A stretch of DNA of 64,000 bases, from assembly GCF_015057185.1 (NCBI RefSeq), contig NZ_SVEV01000014.1:1-64000 (forward strand), written 5' to 3'. Under the pieces are notes generated by a model. The model had not been told where the DNA came from. It saw only the letters and a list, made by a program, of their open reading frames with translations, and did no database searches. Made by a program: the position numbers and the translations under genes. The stretch is from Pseudobutyrivibrio sp. (lineage in GTDB: Bacteria > Bacillota > Clostridia > Lachnospirales > Lachnospiraceae). Each line of letters begins with the position of its first letter. Positions within the stretch are counted from its first letter, which is position 1. Positions 9,269-16,505 of the stretch are shown here, piece after piece.

Positions 9269-9484
9269 CTAATCTTTTTGTCTCTCTTGGTCTACTTCAC
9301 ATATGCTCTCTGCTAGTTCTAAAAGAGAATCAATAGGCATTTTCATTAAATACTCGATTGAACTGTTTAATCTCATTGAGATTTTTATCGCAAGTTTTTT
9401 CATATCTTGGGCCAGATTGTCACTGGCTCCTAGAATAAAAAATGAACTGTGATTCTTGCCGTAATCGCGTACATATCTTTCCAC
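9269..9484 (-). CDS. Frameshift extension of the tail assembly chaperone (gpE'-like)
   Basis: Open frame overlapping the end of the upstream chaperone gene in the -1 frame; its apparent start has no ribosome site. It is best read as the second part of a -1 frameshift fusion of about 191 aa made at the slippery site 9436-9442. The added 55 residues (ILGASDNLAQDMKKLAIKISMRLN and beyond) are helical. In P2 (E and E+E') and lambda (G and GT) such a fusion chaperones the tape measure, whose gene follows here after 12 nt. Confidence 0.8.
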   Translation of the reverse strand: MERYVRDYGKNHSSFFILGASDNLAQDMKKLAIKISMRLNSSIEYLMKMPIDSLLELAESICEVDQERQKD

Positions 9485-9843
9485 TTCAAACCATTGAAAA
9501 ATTCAATTGGAAGATTTGTGACTCTCATCGCGATATGCTTTGTATAAGTGATATCCTTATACTTGTTTGCTGGGTGATAGTTTAATTTATTCATCACCCT
9601 GTCGATGTACTCAGCATCTAGAGTAGTTAAATCCTCTAGTCCGCTTAGGTCTACTTCCTTGATTTTCTTTCCGTCTAAATCGTATTCCTTTGATAGCTCT
9701 ACGATATATGGAAGCTTGCTGTTGAGACTTGTTGACTCGCTTTCTAAAACTTCCTTAGACGCCTCTGTAGCTGTTGCATCAGCTGCCGCCTCAACACCTG
9801 CTACCTCTTCAATTTCTGTATTATTCATTACCTCTTTACTCAT
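9430..9843 (-). CDS. Tail assembly chaperone (P2 gpE-like)
   Basis: 137 aa between tail tube and tape measure, the invariant position of the chaperone. The acidic Ala-rich N-terminus (residues 1-40) is followed by a small globular part (YIVELSKEYDLDGKKIKEVDLSGLEDLTTLDAEYIDR) typical of the phage tail assembly / DUF2765-like group. It ends FLF-stop right after the T-TTT-TTA slippery heptamer. It starts at ATG 9843, preceded by AAGGAGG. An intrinsic terminator just upstream (9867-9893) separates it from the highly expressed tube and sheath genes. Confidence 0.82.
   Translation of the reverse strand: MSKEVMNNTEIEEVAGVEAAADATATEASKEVLESESTSLNSKLPYIVELSKEYDLDGKKIKEVDLSGLEDLTTLDAEYIDRVMNKLNYHPANKYKDITYTKHIAMRVTNLPIEFFNGLKWKDMYAITARITVHFLF
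9436..9442 (-). promoter_or_regulatory. Programmed -1 ribosomal frameshift site T_TTT_TTA
   Basis: In the chaperone frame the codons are CAT TTT TTA TTC TAG. A -1 slip on T_TTT_TTA re-pairs as TTT TTT, avoids the stop at 9430-9432 and continues into the frame ending at 9269. The heptamer fits the X_XXY_YYZ rule and lies where P2- and lambda-like phages carry this switch. I did not identify a clear downstream pseudoknot by eye. Confidence 0.8.
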
Positions 9844-9866
9844 GTGTTTTTCCTCCTTAAGAAAAA

Positions 9867-9893
9867 GAGCACTGAGGATTAACCCCAGTGCTC
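9867..9893 (-). terminator. Intrinsic terminator after the tail tube gene
   Basis: Inverted repeat with arms GAGCACTG (9867-9874) and CAGTGCTC (9886-9893), followed on the minus strand by TTTTT. It lies between the tube gene and the chaperone and would lower expression of downstream tail genes relative to the abundant sheath and tube. Confidence 0.75.
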
Positions 9894-9900
9894 AATGATT

Positions 9901-10428
9901 TTAGATGTAATCTAAAATATCCTTTGTCATGTCCTCGCCGCCGATAATAGCTTTACCATTGAACTTGTCAATTTCTGTAACCACTTCACCGTCGATTTCC
10001 TCTTTGTAGTATGTGACTTCTTTAGTGATGCTAGGCTTGCCGTAGCCAGCCTTTTTCATTACACCAAAGTCAATACTCTTTGTCATTCCTCGAACTGTTA
10101 CAGTTCTATTCTTGAATGACTTTGTGTTGTCCTCTGGATTAATAAACTCCTGAGCACTTCTGAAAATCAAAGGTGTGTTGTCCTTAGCTGCTATATCAAG
10201 CGAGCTCTTTGCAATATTAGAGAATGTGATAGTGATATCCATACTCTGATACTGGCCAACCGCCGGTGAATCAACCTCACCAGCCATACCAGCAAGGTTG
10301 ATTGTCTCTGACATGCTATTGAGCTTAACAAGCGTTGTCTCATCAGTAACACCAATAAGCTTGTTAGCTGCTGAAGCTGTGCCAGTATAGACGTTGTAAT
10401 TATTAACTTTATCAGGAATTAAGTTCAT
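9901..10428 (-). CDS. Major tail tube protein (FII-like)
   Basis: 175 aa, the typical length of the P2 FII family that polymerises into the inner tail tube. It begins IPDKVNNYNVYTG and contains the AGMAGEVDSPAVGQYQSMDITITF segment (45-70) diagnostic of the family. It lies 3 nt downstream of the sheath gene and is followed by a terminator, as expected for two proteins needed in stoichiometric excess. Confidence 0.93.
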   Translation of the reverse strand: MNLIPDKVNNYNVYTGTASAANKLIGVTDETTLVKLNSMSETINLAGMAGEVDSPAVGQYQSMDITITFSNIAKSSLDIAAKDNTPLIFRSAQEFINPEDNTKSFKNRTVTVRGMTKSIDFGVMKKAGYGKPSITKEVTYYKEEIDGEVVTEIDKFNGKAIIGGEDMTKDILDYI

Positions 10429-10431
10429 CTA

Positions 10432-11883
10432 TTATTCACCTCCCTCAAATGCTTCCTCAAGGATTTTTGAATCCCATGTGAAGTCATTTTCAATGTACTC
10501 CATAGGAGTCCAGTCTGCATATCTTGTATGGAACTTATAATGTCCCTCAAGGATCTCAGACAATGGATTCTCACTCTTATCGAATACAACACTAGCACCT
10601 GCTAAGTAATCAGGCACTAAAGCGTTAAGGTCTGCATTGTAATTGCTTACAATTGAATCGATAAGCTTTGTGCTTCCATCTTCTCCAACCTCTGACAGAT
10701 ACTCTGTCTTGAAGCGGTTTTCAAGATAATTTGACATCATAACGCTCTTAATGAAGCGGTTATTTGGCTCAGTCTTATCTGGATAAGCTGCTGTGTTATT
10801 GCCCCAGCACTTCCAACCACCTAAGTAAGCGAATGATAATACACCAAACGCATTAAGGTAATTGTTAACCTGCTTCTTTGTGAGATGAAGTTCTGTTCCT
10901 CCATCAAGAACTACTCCGTCAATAGGAACTTTCTTGTTGTCTGGAGAAGTTGGAACATCATTGTTGTTTGCTACTGTATACTGAAGCATTGCTGCTACAG
11001 CTGCTGACGCGTAAATCTCATAGCCAGCCATTAAAACCTTTGGCCAGCATAGAACTACCCAGCGTGAGAAGCATCCTAGTGTGTTCTTTGCTGTTTCTAC
11101 AGCCTGCACGGTTCTTGTAGTTGTAGATTCAATATCTACTACAGCAACTGCATGTGTGAGATCACCTACAAGTTCTGCCTTAGCTTCAAGTGCTGCTGCA
11201 ACCGATGGTAATCTTGAATACTTAGGAGCTAAGATAATGTCAGGAATAACCTCAAAGCGGCTATACACCTCATCTACAAGCTCAATACCTGTTCTAACGC
11301 CAGCGGCAGAAATGCCACCGATAATATCATCCGCTGTTACGCCTGCTGGGTTGAGCTTGCTATATGCAATAGTAAGAGCTGTCGCAGAAGCAAACTTTCC
11401 ATCTGTAGTAATCGCGATAACTGGGTGTCCGTCAGAATCAAATGCTGCTACATAATCAGTATCAGCAACGCCTGTCTCCTCATTTACTGATACGACAAGT
11501 GTATCAAGTAATACACCCTCAGCATTAATGGTTGTTGAACCATTTGTGAGAGGGTAAGAAGTACCCGCTACAGCTGTTTTATGCGCTGCCTTTGAAGGAT
11601 CAAGTACGTTAATAACTACCATTGGTGCTACGCCAATCTTCTCAAACGATGCAAGCACTGCTTGATTGATTGTGTAGTTCTCGTAGTCTGTATTGTAACC
11701 TACTGCCTCTTTTACCTCGCTCTTGTTGCTTACAAGAAAAGGTACATTAACCGCACTACTTGGATCATCTACAAGGTTGATTGGAGCTGTACCAATTACA
11801 ACCTGTACTCTTGCAGCTTCTAGAGCCTCGATAGAAATATCGGAATCCCTAGTAGTGTCAATTCCATGTTTATAATCTGCCAT
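10432..11883 (-). CDS. Tail sheath protein (FI-like)
   Basis: 483 aa contractile sheath. It begins with the family opening HGIDTTRDSD...AARVQVVIGTAPINL and contains GCFSRWVVLCWPKV and the C-terminal SYLENRFKTEYL-like helix region (about 390-410). An internal Ig-like insertion around residues 110-175 (Thr/Ser/Ala-rich) is common in Firmicutes sheaths. With FII it shows the phage is a myovirus. Confidence 0.94.
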   Translation of the reverse strand: MADYKHGIDTTRDSDISIEALEAARVQVVIGTAPINLVDDPSSAVNVPFLVSNKSEVKEAVGYNTDYENYTINQAVLASFEKIGVAPMVVINVLDPSKAAHKTAVAGTSYPLTNGSTTINAEGVLLDTLVVSVNEETGVADTDYVAAFDSDGHPVIAITTDGKFASATALTIAYSKLNPAGVTADDIIGGISAAGVRTGIELVDEVYSRFEVIPDIILAPKYSRLPSVAAALEAKAELVGDLTHAVAVVDIESTTTRTVQAVETAKNTLGCFSRWVVLCWPKVLMAGYEIYASAAVAAMLQYTVANNNDVPTSPDNKKVPIDGVVLDGGTELHLTKKQVNNYLNAFGVLSFAYLGGWKCWGNNTAAYPDKTEPNNRFIKSVMMSNYLENRFKTEYLSEVGEDGSTKLIDSIVSNYNADLNALVPDYLAGASVVFDKSENPLSEILEGHYKFHTRYADWTPMEYIENDFTWDSKILEEAFEGGE

Positions 11884-12109
11884 GGTCTACCTCCTGTTTT
11901 AATATTTTTCTAAAGGTTAAATTTAATAAGGAGCCTTCTGTATGAAGTTCCTTTTTCTTTGCTACAATATCTTCCATATCTACGAATAGATGCTTTGCCA
12001 AGGGGTTTCGTTGACAAGCTTTCTCTATTACGTCTTCAGGATTATATGAAAAAATTTGGTTGTGCCTTACGACACCTTTTAATTCTGGACCTAAATACAT
12101 GATTCTCAT
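11870..12109 (-). CDS. Small hypothetical tail-module protein
   Basis: 79 aa, not recognised. It sits between a tail-completion-like gene and the sheath, overlapping the upstream stop through GTATGA and the sheath start by 14 nt, so it is probably translated by coupling. The sequence is basic at the C-terminus with a central PEDVIEKACQRNPLAKHLFVDMEDIV segment. A conserved small protein before the sheath is common in P2-like Clostridia phages; a neck or completion role is only inferred from place. Confidence 0.6.
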   Translation of the reverse strand: MRIMYLGPELKGVVRHNQIFSYNPEDVIEKACQRNPLAKHLFVDMEDIVAKKKELHTEGSLLNLTFRKILKQEVDHGRL

Positions 12110-12576
12110 ACTAATTGGTCAATCCCTTCTTGATGTGCTGCCGGAATCTTCCAGCGTGTTATGTAGTCACATTCATAATAGTTTGGATAACATTCTTGAT
12201 TAAAACGTTTATGGCGTTGTTTTTGCATTTCATATCTATTATCAAGTATCCTTAAACTCCAAAAATGGAGGTCTAATTGATTCATTAAGTTGGCCAATAT
12301 AAGGTTCCCTTGATGTTGTTCCTCGTAGAGCTTTATACTTAATAGAATATGAACATTGACTATCCAATTTCCGTCTTCGTCTGTATCCTCATCATCAAGC
12401 ATGACTATTACATAATCTTCTTGGTCATCATCAGCAAAATCATCCTTGTAAGGTTTTTCCTGAGTGTATATGTTATAGTCCTTCCAAACTTCATCATTTA
12501 ATTTTTTCAGACTTTGGTCTTGGGTTAATTTCTCAATTTCCTTGACAATAGCCTTCTGTAAATCTAGATCTGTCAT
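12106..12576 (-). CDS. Putative tail completion or neck protein
   Basis: 156 aa. An acidic central stretch (DDFADDDQEDYVIVMLDDEDTDEDGNW) is followed by a beta-rich segment (NVHILLSIKLYEEQHQGNLILANLMNQL). Position after the gpZ-like gene and before the sheath, and the alpha/beta pattern, fit tail terminator or completion proteins. I do not recognise a specific family. It overlaps the gpZ gene by 4 nt. Confidence 0.65.
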   Translation of the reverse strand: MTDLDLQKAIVKEIEKLTQDQSLKKLNDEVWKDYNIYTQEKPYKDDFADDDQEDYVIVMLDDEDTDEDGNWIVNVHILLSIKLYEEQHQGNLILANLMNQLDLHFWSLRILDNRYEMQKQRHKRFNQECYPNYYECDYITRWKIPAAHQEGIDQLV

Positions 12577-13184
12577 GTGGTGATTCCTTTCAAAACGTTA
12601 TCTATTTCGTGAACTAGACGCTTTGAGAACATGCTGTAAGCATCACGATTAAACCTTGCTAATACCTCTTCGTTTTTAATGACCTGCGGTAAAGAAGGAG
12701 CTGCTACACCTCGTATAGGTGCCTTAGAATCGTTTGTTTCTCGTTGGAACAATGCAATAACTTTTGATTTAACTGCCTTTTGAACAAATGGTCTAGGCCT
12801 TCCATCAAGTGGTGTTGGCCTATGCTTATTCATTACCTTTGCTTTTACAAACTCAGGGTCTGGATTAGCAGGGTCTGTTGATTGCACTATATAGCGCGGT
12901 GACATCGTATTTGATTTTCCAAAGTGATAAAGATTTTGGTGTGTATCCTTATAGGTCAATGTAAACGCAGGGTTGCTTGCTGATGCTTTTGTATCCTTAA
13001 GAATCTTAGAAACATCTTTTGCTCGTACGTTATAAATCTTAGCTGTTTCTTGCTTAATAGCCTTCTTACCAGTGTTCATAGAACGATTAGCAGCTCTGGC
13101 AATAACAGCACCTGACCTATTTGAAAGTGCGCCTAATCTCTTTTTTACTTCCTCTTCATTCACGTATATAGTTACGTTTATCAC
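12573..13184 (-). CDS. Prophage minor tail protein Z (lambda gpZ-like)
   Basis: 203 aa. The N-terminal ARAANRSMNTGKKAIKQETAKIYNVRAKDVSKIL (residues 29-62) is the core of the GPZ family, which connects tail and head in lambda and many Firmicutes prophages. DGRPRPFVQKAVKSK near 128 is the second conserved block. It lies between a head-tail joining protein and the neck gene. Confidence 0.85.
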   Translation of the reverse strand: MINVTIYVNEEEVKKRLGALSNRSGAVIARAANRSMNTGKKAIKQETAKIYNVRAKDVSKILKDTKASASNPAFTLTYKDTHQNLYHFGKSNTMSPRYIVQSTDPANPDPEFVKAKVMNKHRPTPLDGRPRPFVQKAVKSKVIALFQRETNDSKAPIRGVAAPSLPQVIKNEEVLARFNRDAYSMFSKRLVHEIDNVLKGITT

Positions 13185-13196
13185 TTCAAATCACCT

Positions 13197-13544
13197 CTAT
13201 ACTGCGTGGATTTCAAGCACCAACCTACATACTCCCTGTGTTGTCGTAACCTGCTGAACGAAATACTTAACACCGTCCAATGTAATCATTGAGTTAGGTG
13301 TAACCTTTGCTCTCAAATCACTTTTTCTAACAAATAGCAGGGGTTGTACTTTATTAATTGCTGTCTCTTTAGGATTTAATGTAGCTTTCATCAATCCGTA
13401 GGACATCTTTCCATTTACGATCTCAGTAGTTGTAAATACAGCTACGCACTTTTTACCGTCAATGGTGTGCTCGTCTGCAAAATCATCTAAATCGAAGAAT
13501 GCATTATCTAGGTCATCTTCAAAACATTCCCTAAAATTATTCAT
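13197..13544 (-). CDS. Head-tail joining protein (lambda gpFII-like)
   Basis: 115 aa. It begins with a helical acidic segment (NNFRECFEDDLDNAFFDLDDFADEHTIDGKKCVAVF) followed by a beta barrel-like part ending VCRLVLEIHAV. This 'ATP-binding sugar transporter-like'/gpFII fold group closes the head in lambda-type morphogenesis. Order (capsid, small gene, this gene, gpZ) supports the call; sequence evidence alone is moderate. Confidence 0.68.
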   Translation of the reverse strand: MNNFRECFEDDLDNAFFDLDDFADEHTIDGKKCVAVFTTTEIVNGKMSYGLMKATLNPKETAINKVQPLLFVRKSDLRAKVTPNSMITLDGVKYFVQQVTTTQGVCRLVLEIHAV

Positions 13545-13719
13545 CTGATTTTTCCTCTTTTTTTGAAGCCTTGCTTGACTTCTCTGTCTTTGCTGGAACC
13601 TCAGAAATTAATCCTGCGTTCTTCATCCACTCCTCATCAATAGAGGACAGGCCGCTTACGACCTGTCCTTCTGTGTAAGTAGTGTTGCCAGCAATAATAA
13701 TAGTGTTGGCTTTAAACAT
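13537..13719 (-). CDS. Small head-module protein
   Basis: 60 aa, not assigned to a family. The N-terminus (ANTIIIAGNTTYTEGQVVSGLSSIDEEWMKNAGLI) followed by a Lys/Ser/Glu-rich tail resembles the small proteins often found between capsid and connector genes in Firmicutes prophages. It overlaps the next gene by 8 nt. A head-completion role (like lambda FI) would be inference from order. Confidence 0.6.
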   Translation of the reverse strand: MFKANTIIIAGNTTYTEGQVVSGLSSIDEEWMKNAGLISEVPAKTEKSSKASKKEEKSDE

Positions 13720-13734
13720 TTATTTTTACCTCCA

Positions 13735-15018
13735 TTAATCCTCATAAGTATCATTCTGATACTGGATTACAGCTTCCTGGAGCTCTACAAGCTTAAGCTC
13801 TGTTGTAAGGCCACTTAAGCCGATTGACTCAGCATAAGCAATTACAGCTGCCTTAGTTGTCATTGCTTTAATTTCAGCCTCTGTCTTTAATGTTACACCG
13901 TCAGTTGGTCCTTCGTCAGTGTCTACGCTGTTATCAGCGATATCCTGAGAAGCTGCTGGTGTATCAAGGATATTAGCAACAAGCCATCCATCGATATCGA
14001 TTGGATAAGGTACAGGACGCGAGAACATCTGAACTTCGATAATGTTCTCCTTCTCATCAGATACGATTCTTGGAACAATCTTTTCTGCGTAAGAGGCAAA
14101 GCTACCACCCTTGATAAATGTTACCTGTGAATACACTGTTGTACCCATGCCAGGATGTAAGAGTGCAATAGTGCCCTTTGGTAAGAATGGTGCTGTTGTA
14201 CCATCTAAATCCTCAAACTCCTCATCATATGTGAACATAGTGAAGAGTACACCATTAACATTGAGTGTGCCATTACATGCAACACCATCTGGGAGTTCCT
14301 TCTGATCAATTACGCCAGTGTTAACACTGAGCTTATTGTAGTAGTTCAAGAAATCCTGATCTGTCATAAGGTCCATTGATACATCGCCTGTCATAACGAT
14401 ATCTGTTGCGCGGATGCCTCTCTTCTTGAGAATAGTTGACATCTTGTAGATTTCCTGAAGCTTTTCAGCTGCTGTCATTGAAGACCAAGCCTTAGTGAAC
14501 TGATACTTATTCTTGAACTCATTCTCATAGAATCTAAGCACCTTCATCTGATACTTGAGACCGTTTGCAGCATCCTCAGCAGTTGCAAAGTGCTTCATTT
14601 CAATCTGACCTGTTGTGATGACATCGGCACACATAAGCTCATGTCTGCGTAAAATAGCTTTACGCATTTCATCCATATGCTCAGCTTCAATCTCATTTTC
14701 GCGGTCAGCAGGTGTTCTCTCTGAATCAGGCTTCTCTCCAAAAGCCTTCTGCTCTAGCTCTGCTGCAGTAATAGGCATCTTTGGAGCAATAAAAGGTGCC
14801 TTGATTCTCTCAGCACGATAGCCCTCGCTTTCCATCACAATACCACCAGCCATTGGAATAACAAATGGTGCAATCTTCTTGTTTCCCTTCTTTGTTTCAA
14901 TAAGGGCTTCCTCTGAATAGAAAACCTTTCCATCAGGAAAATAGCGATCCTTAAAGAACTGCGAAACAGGGTACATTTTCTTGACTGCACTGATCAATAC
15001 TCTTGTCTCGTTTACCAT
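13735..15018 (-). CDS. Major capsid protein (lambda gpE-like)
   Basis: 427 aa. It matches the lambda-E capsid family: N-terminal FFKDRYFPDGKVFYSEEALIETKKGNKKIAPFVIPMAGGIVMESEGYRAERIKAPFIAPKMPIT (broken over residues 20-85) and the VPRIVSDEKENIIEVQMFSRPVPYPIDIDGWLVANIL block near 320-355. Homologues average about 340 aa; the extra C-terminal 70 residues are Thr/Asp/Glu-rich then helical and may be an accessory domain. The gene follows the decoration protein directly. Confidence 0.92.
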   Translation of the reverse strand: MVNETRVLISAVKKMYPVSQFFKDRYFPDGKVFYSEEALIETKKGNKKIAPFVIPMAGGIVMESEGYRAERIKAPFIAPKMPITAAELEQKAFGEKPDSERTPADRENEIEAEHMDEMRKAILRRHELMCADVITTGQIEMKHFATAEDAANGLKYQMKVLRFYENEFKNKYQFTKAWSSMTAAEKLQEIYKMSTILKKRGIRATDIVMTGDVSMDLMTDQDFLNYYNKLSVNTGVIDQKELPDGVACNGTLNVNGVLFTMFTYDEEFEDLDGTTAPFLPKGTIALLHPGMGTTVYSQVTFIKGGSFASYAEKIVPRIVSDEKENIIEVQMFSRPVPYPIDIDGWLVANILDTPAASQDIADNSVDTDEGPTDGVTLKTEAEIKAMTTKAAVIAYAESIGLSGLTTELKLVELQEAVIQYQNDTYED

Positions 15019-15031
15019 CTTTGATATCCTC

Positions 15032-15385
15032 CTACTTTAAATAGATTCCCTTGCAACGCAATACATCGATATGCGCTGTAGTAATTTTAGGTGAAGCAAT
15101 TACCTCACTCTGTCTGAACGAACCGCTTGTATACACAGTAGCGACAATGCTTGTGTCGTCCTCTGCATAACTTGTAGGCTCTGCTACAATTGCGCTTGGT
15201 TCTCCATTTTTATCATGAATTGTGTAAACACCGTCTGCAGCATCGAGCAACTGGCCTCTTTCAATATCTCCAGCTGTTGTACCTGGAAGAGTAACCTCTA
15301 CATTAGCTACATCGACAGGGTGCTTTGAATCATAGATAAGTCTGTCTTTCTTGATTTCATACGCCGTCTTATTAAGCTCTGTCAT
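15032..15385 (-). CDS. Head decoration protein (lambda gpD-like)
   Basis: 117 aa beta-rich protein with ANVEVTLPGTTAGDIERGQLLDAADGVYTIHDK and a later SIVATVYTSGSFRQSEV block, typical of the HDPD family that trimerises on the mature capsid. It is placed between the protease/scaffold gene and the capsid gene, as D is between C/Nu3 and E in lambda. Confidence 0.88.
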   Translation of the reverse strand: MTELNKTAYEIKKDRLIYDSKHPVDVANVEVTLPGTTAGDIERGQLLDAADGVYTIHDKNGEPSAIVAEPTSYAEDDTSIVATVYTSGSFRQSEVIASPKITTAHIDVLRCKGIYLK

Positions 15386-15386
15386 C

Positions 15387-15767
15387 TTAGTTTTCTCCTT
15401 TCAAACTATTTACATGTCCTGCGAGTTCATCTGACTCGTCAGTCTGCTGCTCGCCAACGTATGGCTCGCCCATTCCAACTTCGTCAACTCCTGACTCCTT
15501 AGAATCCTCTCTTGCTGCTGCCATATATGCAGTAGCTAACTTTTCACCCTCTACCATTGCCTGATATGCAAGCGTAGGGCCATCAAGTGGATTCTCACCG
15601 TACTTGGCATCATTGAGTGCTTCTGCAGTAACTGTAGCCGCAATCTTGTCAAGTGACTGAATACGGTCTCTTTCTGCTTTAGCTCCTTCTGCTTTAGCCT
15701 CTGCTTTCATAGCATCAACTTCTGCTAATGCTTCTGGATTCTCTGCCAAAAATTCCTGTAGTGTCAT
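15387..15767 (-). CDS. Nested in-frame scaffold protein (Nu3-like), internal start
   Basis: An internal ATG at 15767 within the protease gene is preceded by AAGGAGGA about 10 nt upstream, one of the best ribosome sites in the head module. It would make a 126-aa Ala/Glu-rich helical protein (MTLQEFLAENPEALAEVDAMKAEAKAEGAKAERDRI) identical to the C-terminal third of the protease. In lambda the scaffold Nu3 is made the same way inside gene C. This is inferred from the ribosome site and composition. Confidence 0.72.
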   Translation of the reverse strand: MTLQEFLAENPEALAEVDAMKAEAKAEGAKAERDRIQSLDKIAATVTAEALNDAKYGENPLDGPTLAYQAMVEGEKLATAYMAAAREDSKESGVDEVGMGEPYVGEQQTDESDELAGHVNSLKGEN

Positions 15768-16505
15768 TTGTACTTTTCCTCCTTCTATAGATTTATCAGA
15801 ATCGGCCACTACGCCGTTTTTCTGCTCTCCAATTTGCACCGGTGCAATTTCCATATTTTCAACCGGCTTGTCAAGCTGCGAAAGCATCTGTCTTAATGCT
15901 ATCGCTTTATCCTCAGGGATAATTTGAACATCCGCAGCAACAATCTTTGTTGCTAATGCTTCTGGCTCAACCTTTTGATTTGGATCTCCGAAGATATACC
16001 CATCGACAAATCCATTTTCAATTGCTGTCTGTGGGCTCATGTAACTATCTTTGTCCATAAGAGCTTGTATCTCTTCTCTACTCTTACCAGTCTTTCTAAC
16101 GTAAGCATTAATAATACCTGCGTTAAACTCTTTAAGAGCGTCAGCTTCCATCTCCATGTCTCTGTAGTCACCTGAAGCTTGAGACTGAGCATTATGAATC
16201 ATAAAGATTCCTGTATCAGAAATAAGCGCCTCGTCTGATGCACATACGAGCAATGTTGCTGCCGACATAGCGCTAATTACATGGGCTGTAACCCTGCCCT
16301 CGTATTCTTTAATTGCTGTGTACATTTCATAGCCGTATACGCACACACCACCAGGTGAATTAATTTCAATGACTACATCATCGCCTGCTGCATCTGCTAA
16401 GCCCTCTTTAATCAAGTTTGGATAAGCTGCATCCATACCAAAATAGTTGTATATCCAACCGACATCATTTGATACGATTGGGCCTTTAATCTCAATTTTC
16501 TTCAT
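15387..16505 (-). CDS. Head maturation protease, ClpP-like, with scaffold domain
   Basis: 372 aa. Residues 1-175 form a ClpP-like (S14) serine protease: VVIEINSPGG near 44-53, probable nucleophile Ser81 in VISAMSAATLL, His104 in FMIHNAQ, then SYMSPQTAIENGFVDGYIFG. A linker at 180-245 leads to the helical scaffold region also made from an internal start. The protease cleaves scaffold and itself during prohead maturation. A TTGCACCGGTGCAA palindrome (15834-15847) lies in the linker-coding part. The start overlaps the portal end by 14 nt. Confidence 0.9.
   Translation of the reverse strand: MKKIEIKGPIVSNDVGWIYNYFGMDAAYPNLIKEGLADAAGDDVVIEINSPGGVCVYGYEMYTAIKEYEGRVTAHVISAMSAATLLVCASDEALISDTGIFMIHNAQSQASGDYRDMEMEADALKEFNAGIINAYVRKTGKSREEIQALMDKDSYMSPQTAIENGFVDGYIFGDPNQKVEPEALATKIVAADVQIIPEDKAIALRQMLSQLDKPVENMEIAPVQIGEQKNGVVADSDKSIEGGKVQMTLQEFLAENPEALAEVDAMKAEAKAEGAKAERDRIQSLDKIAATVTAEALNDAKYGENPLDGPTLAYQAMVEGEKLATAYMAAAREDSKESGVDEVGMGEPYVGEQQTDESDELAGHVNSLKGEN
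15834..15847. promoter_or_regulatory. Copy 1 of the prophage palindrome TTGCACCGGTGCAA
   Basis: Perfect 14-bp palindrome inside the protease gene, about 67 bp upstream of the internal scaffold start. Exact copies occur at 23636, 33126 and 36798, and a one-mismatch copy at 28772; I found none in the 25 kb of host DNA. The role is unknown; an operator or other protein-binding site is possible. Confidence 0.5.
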
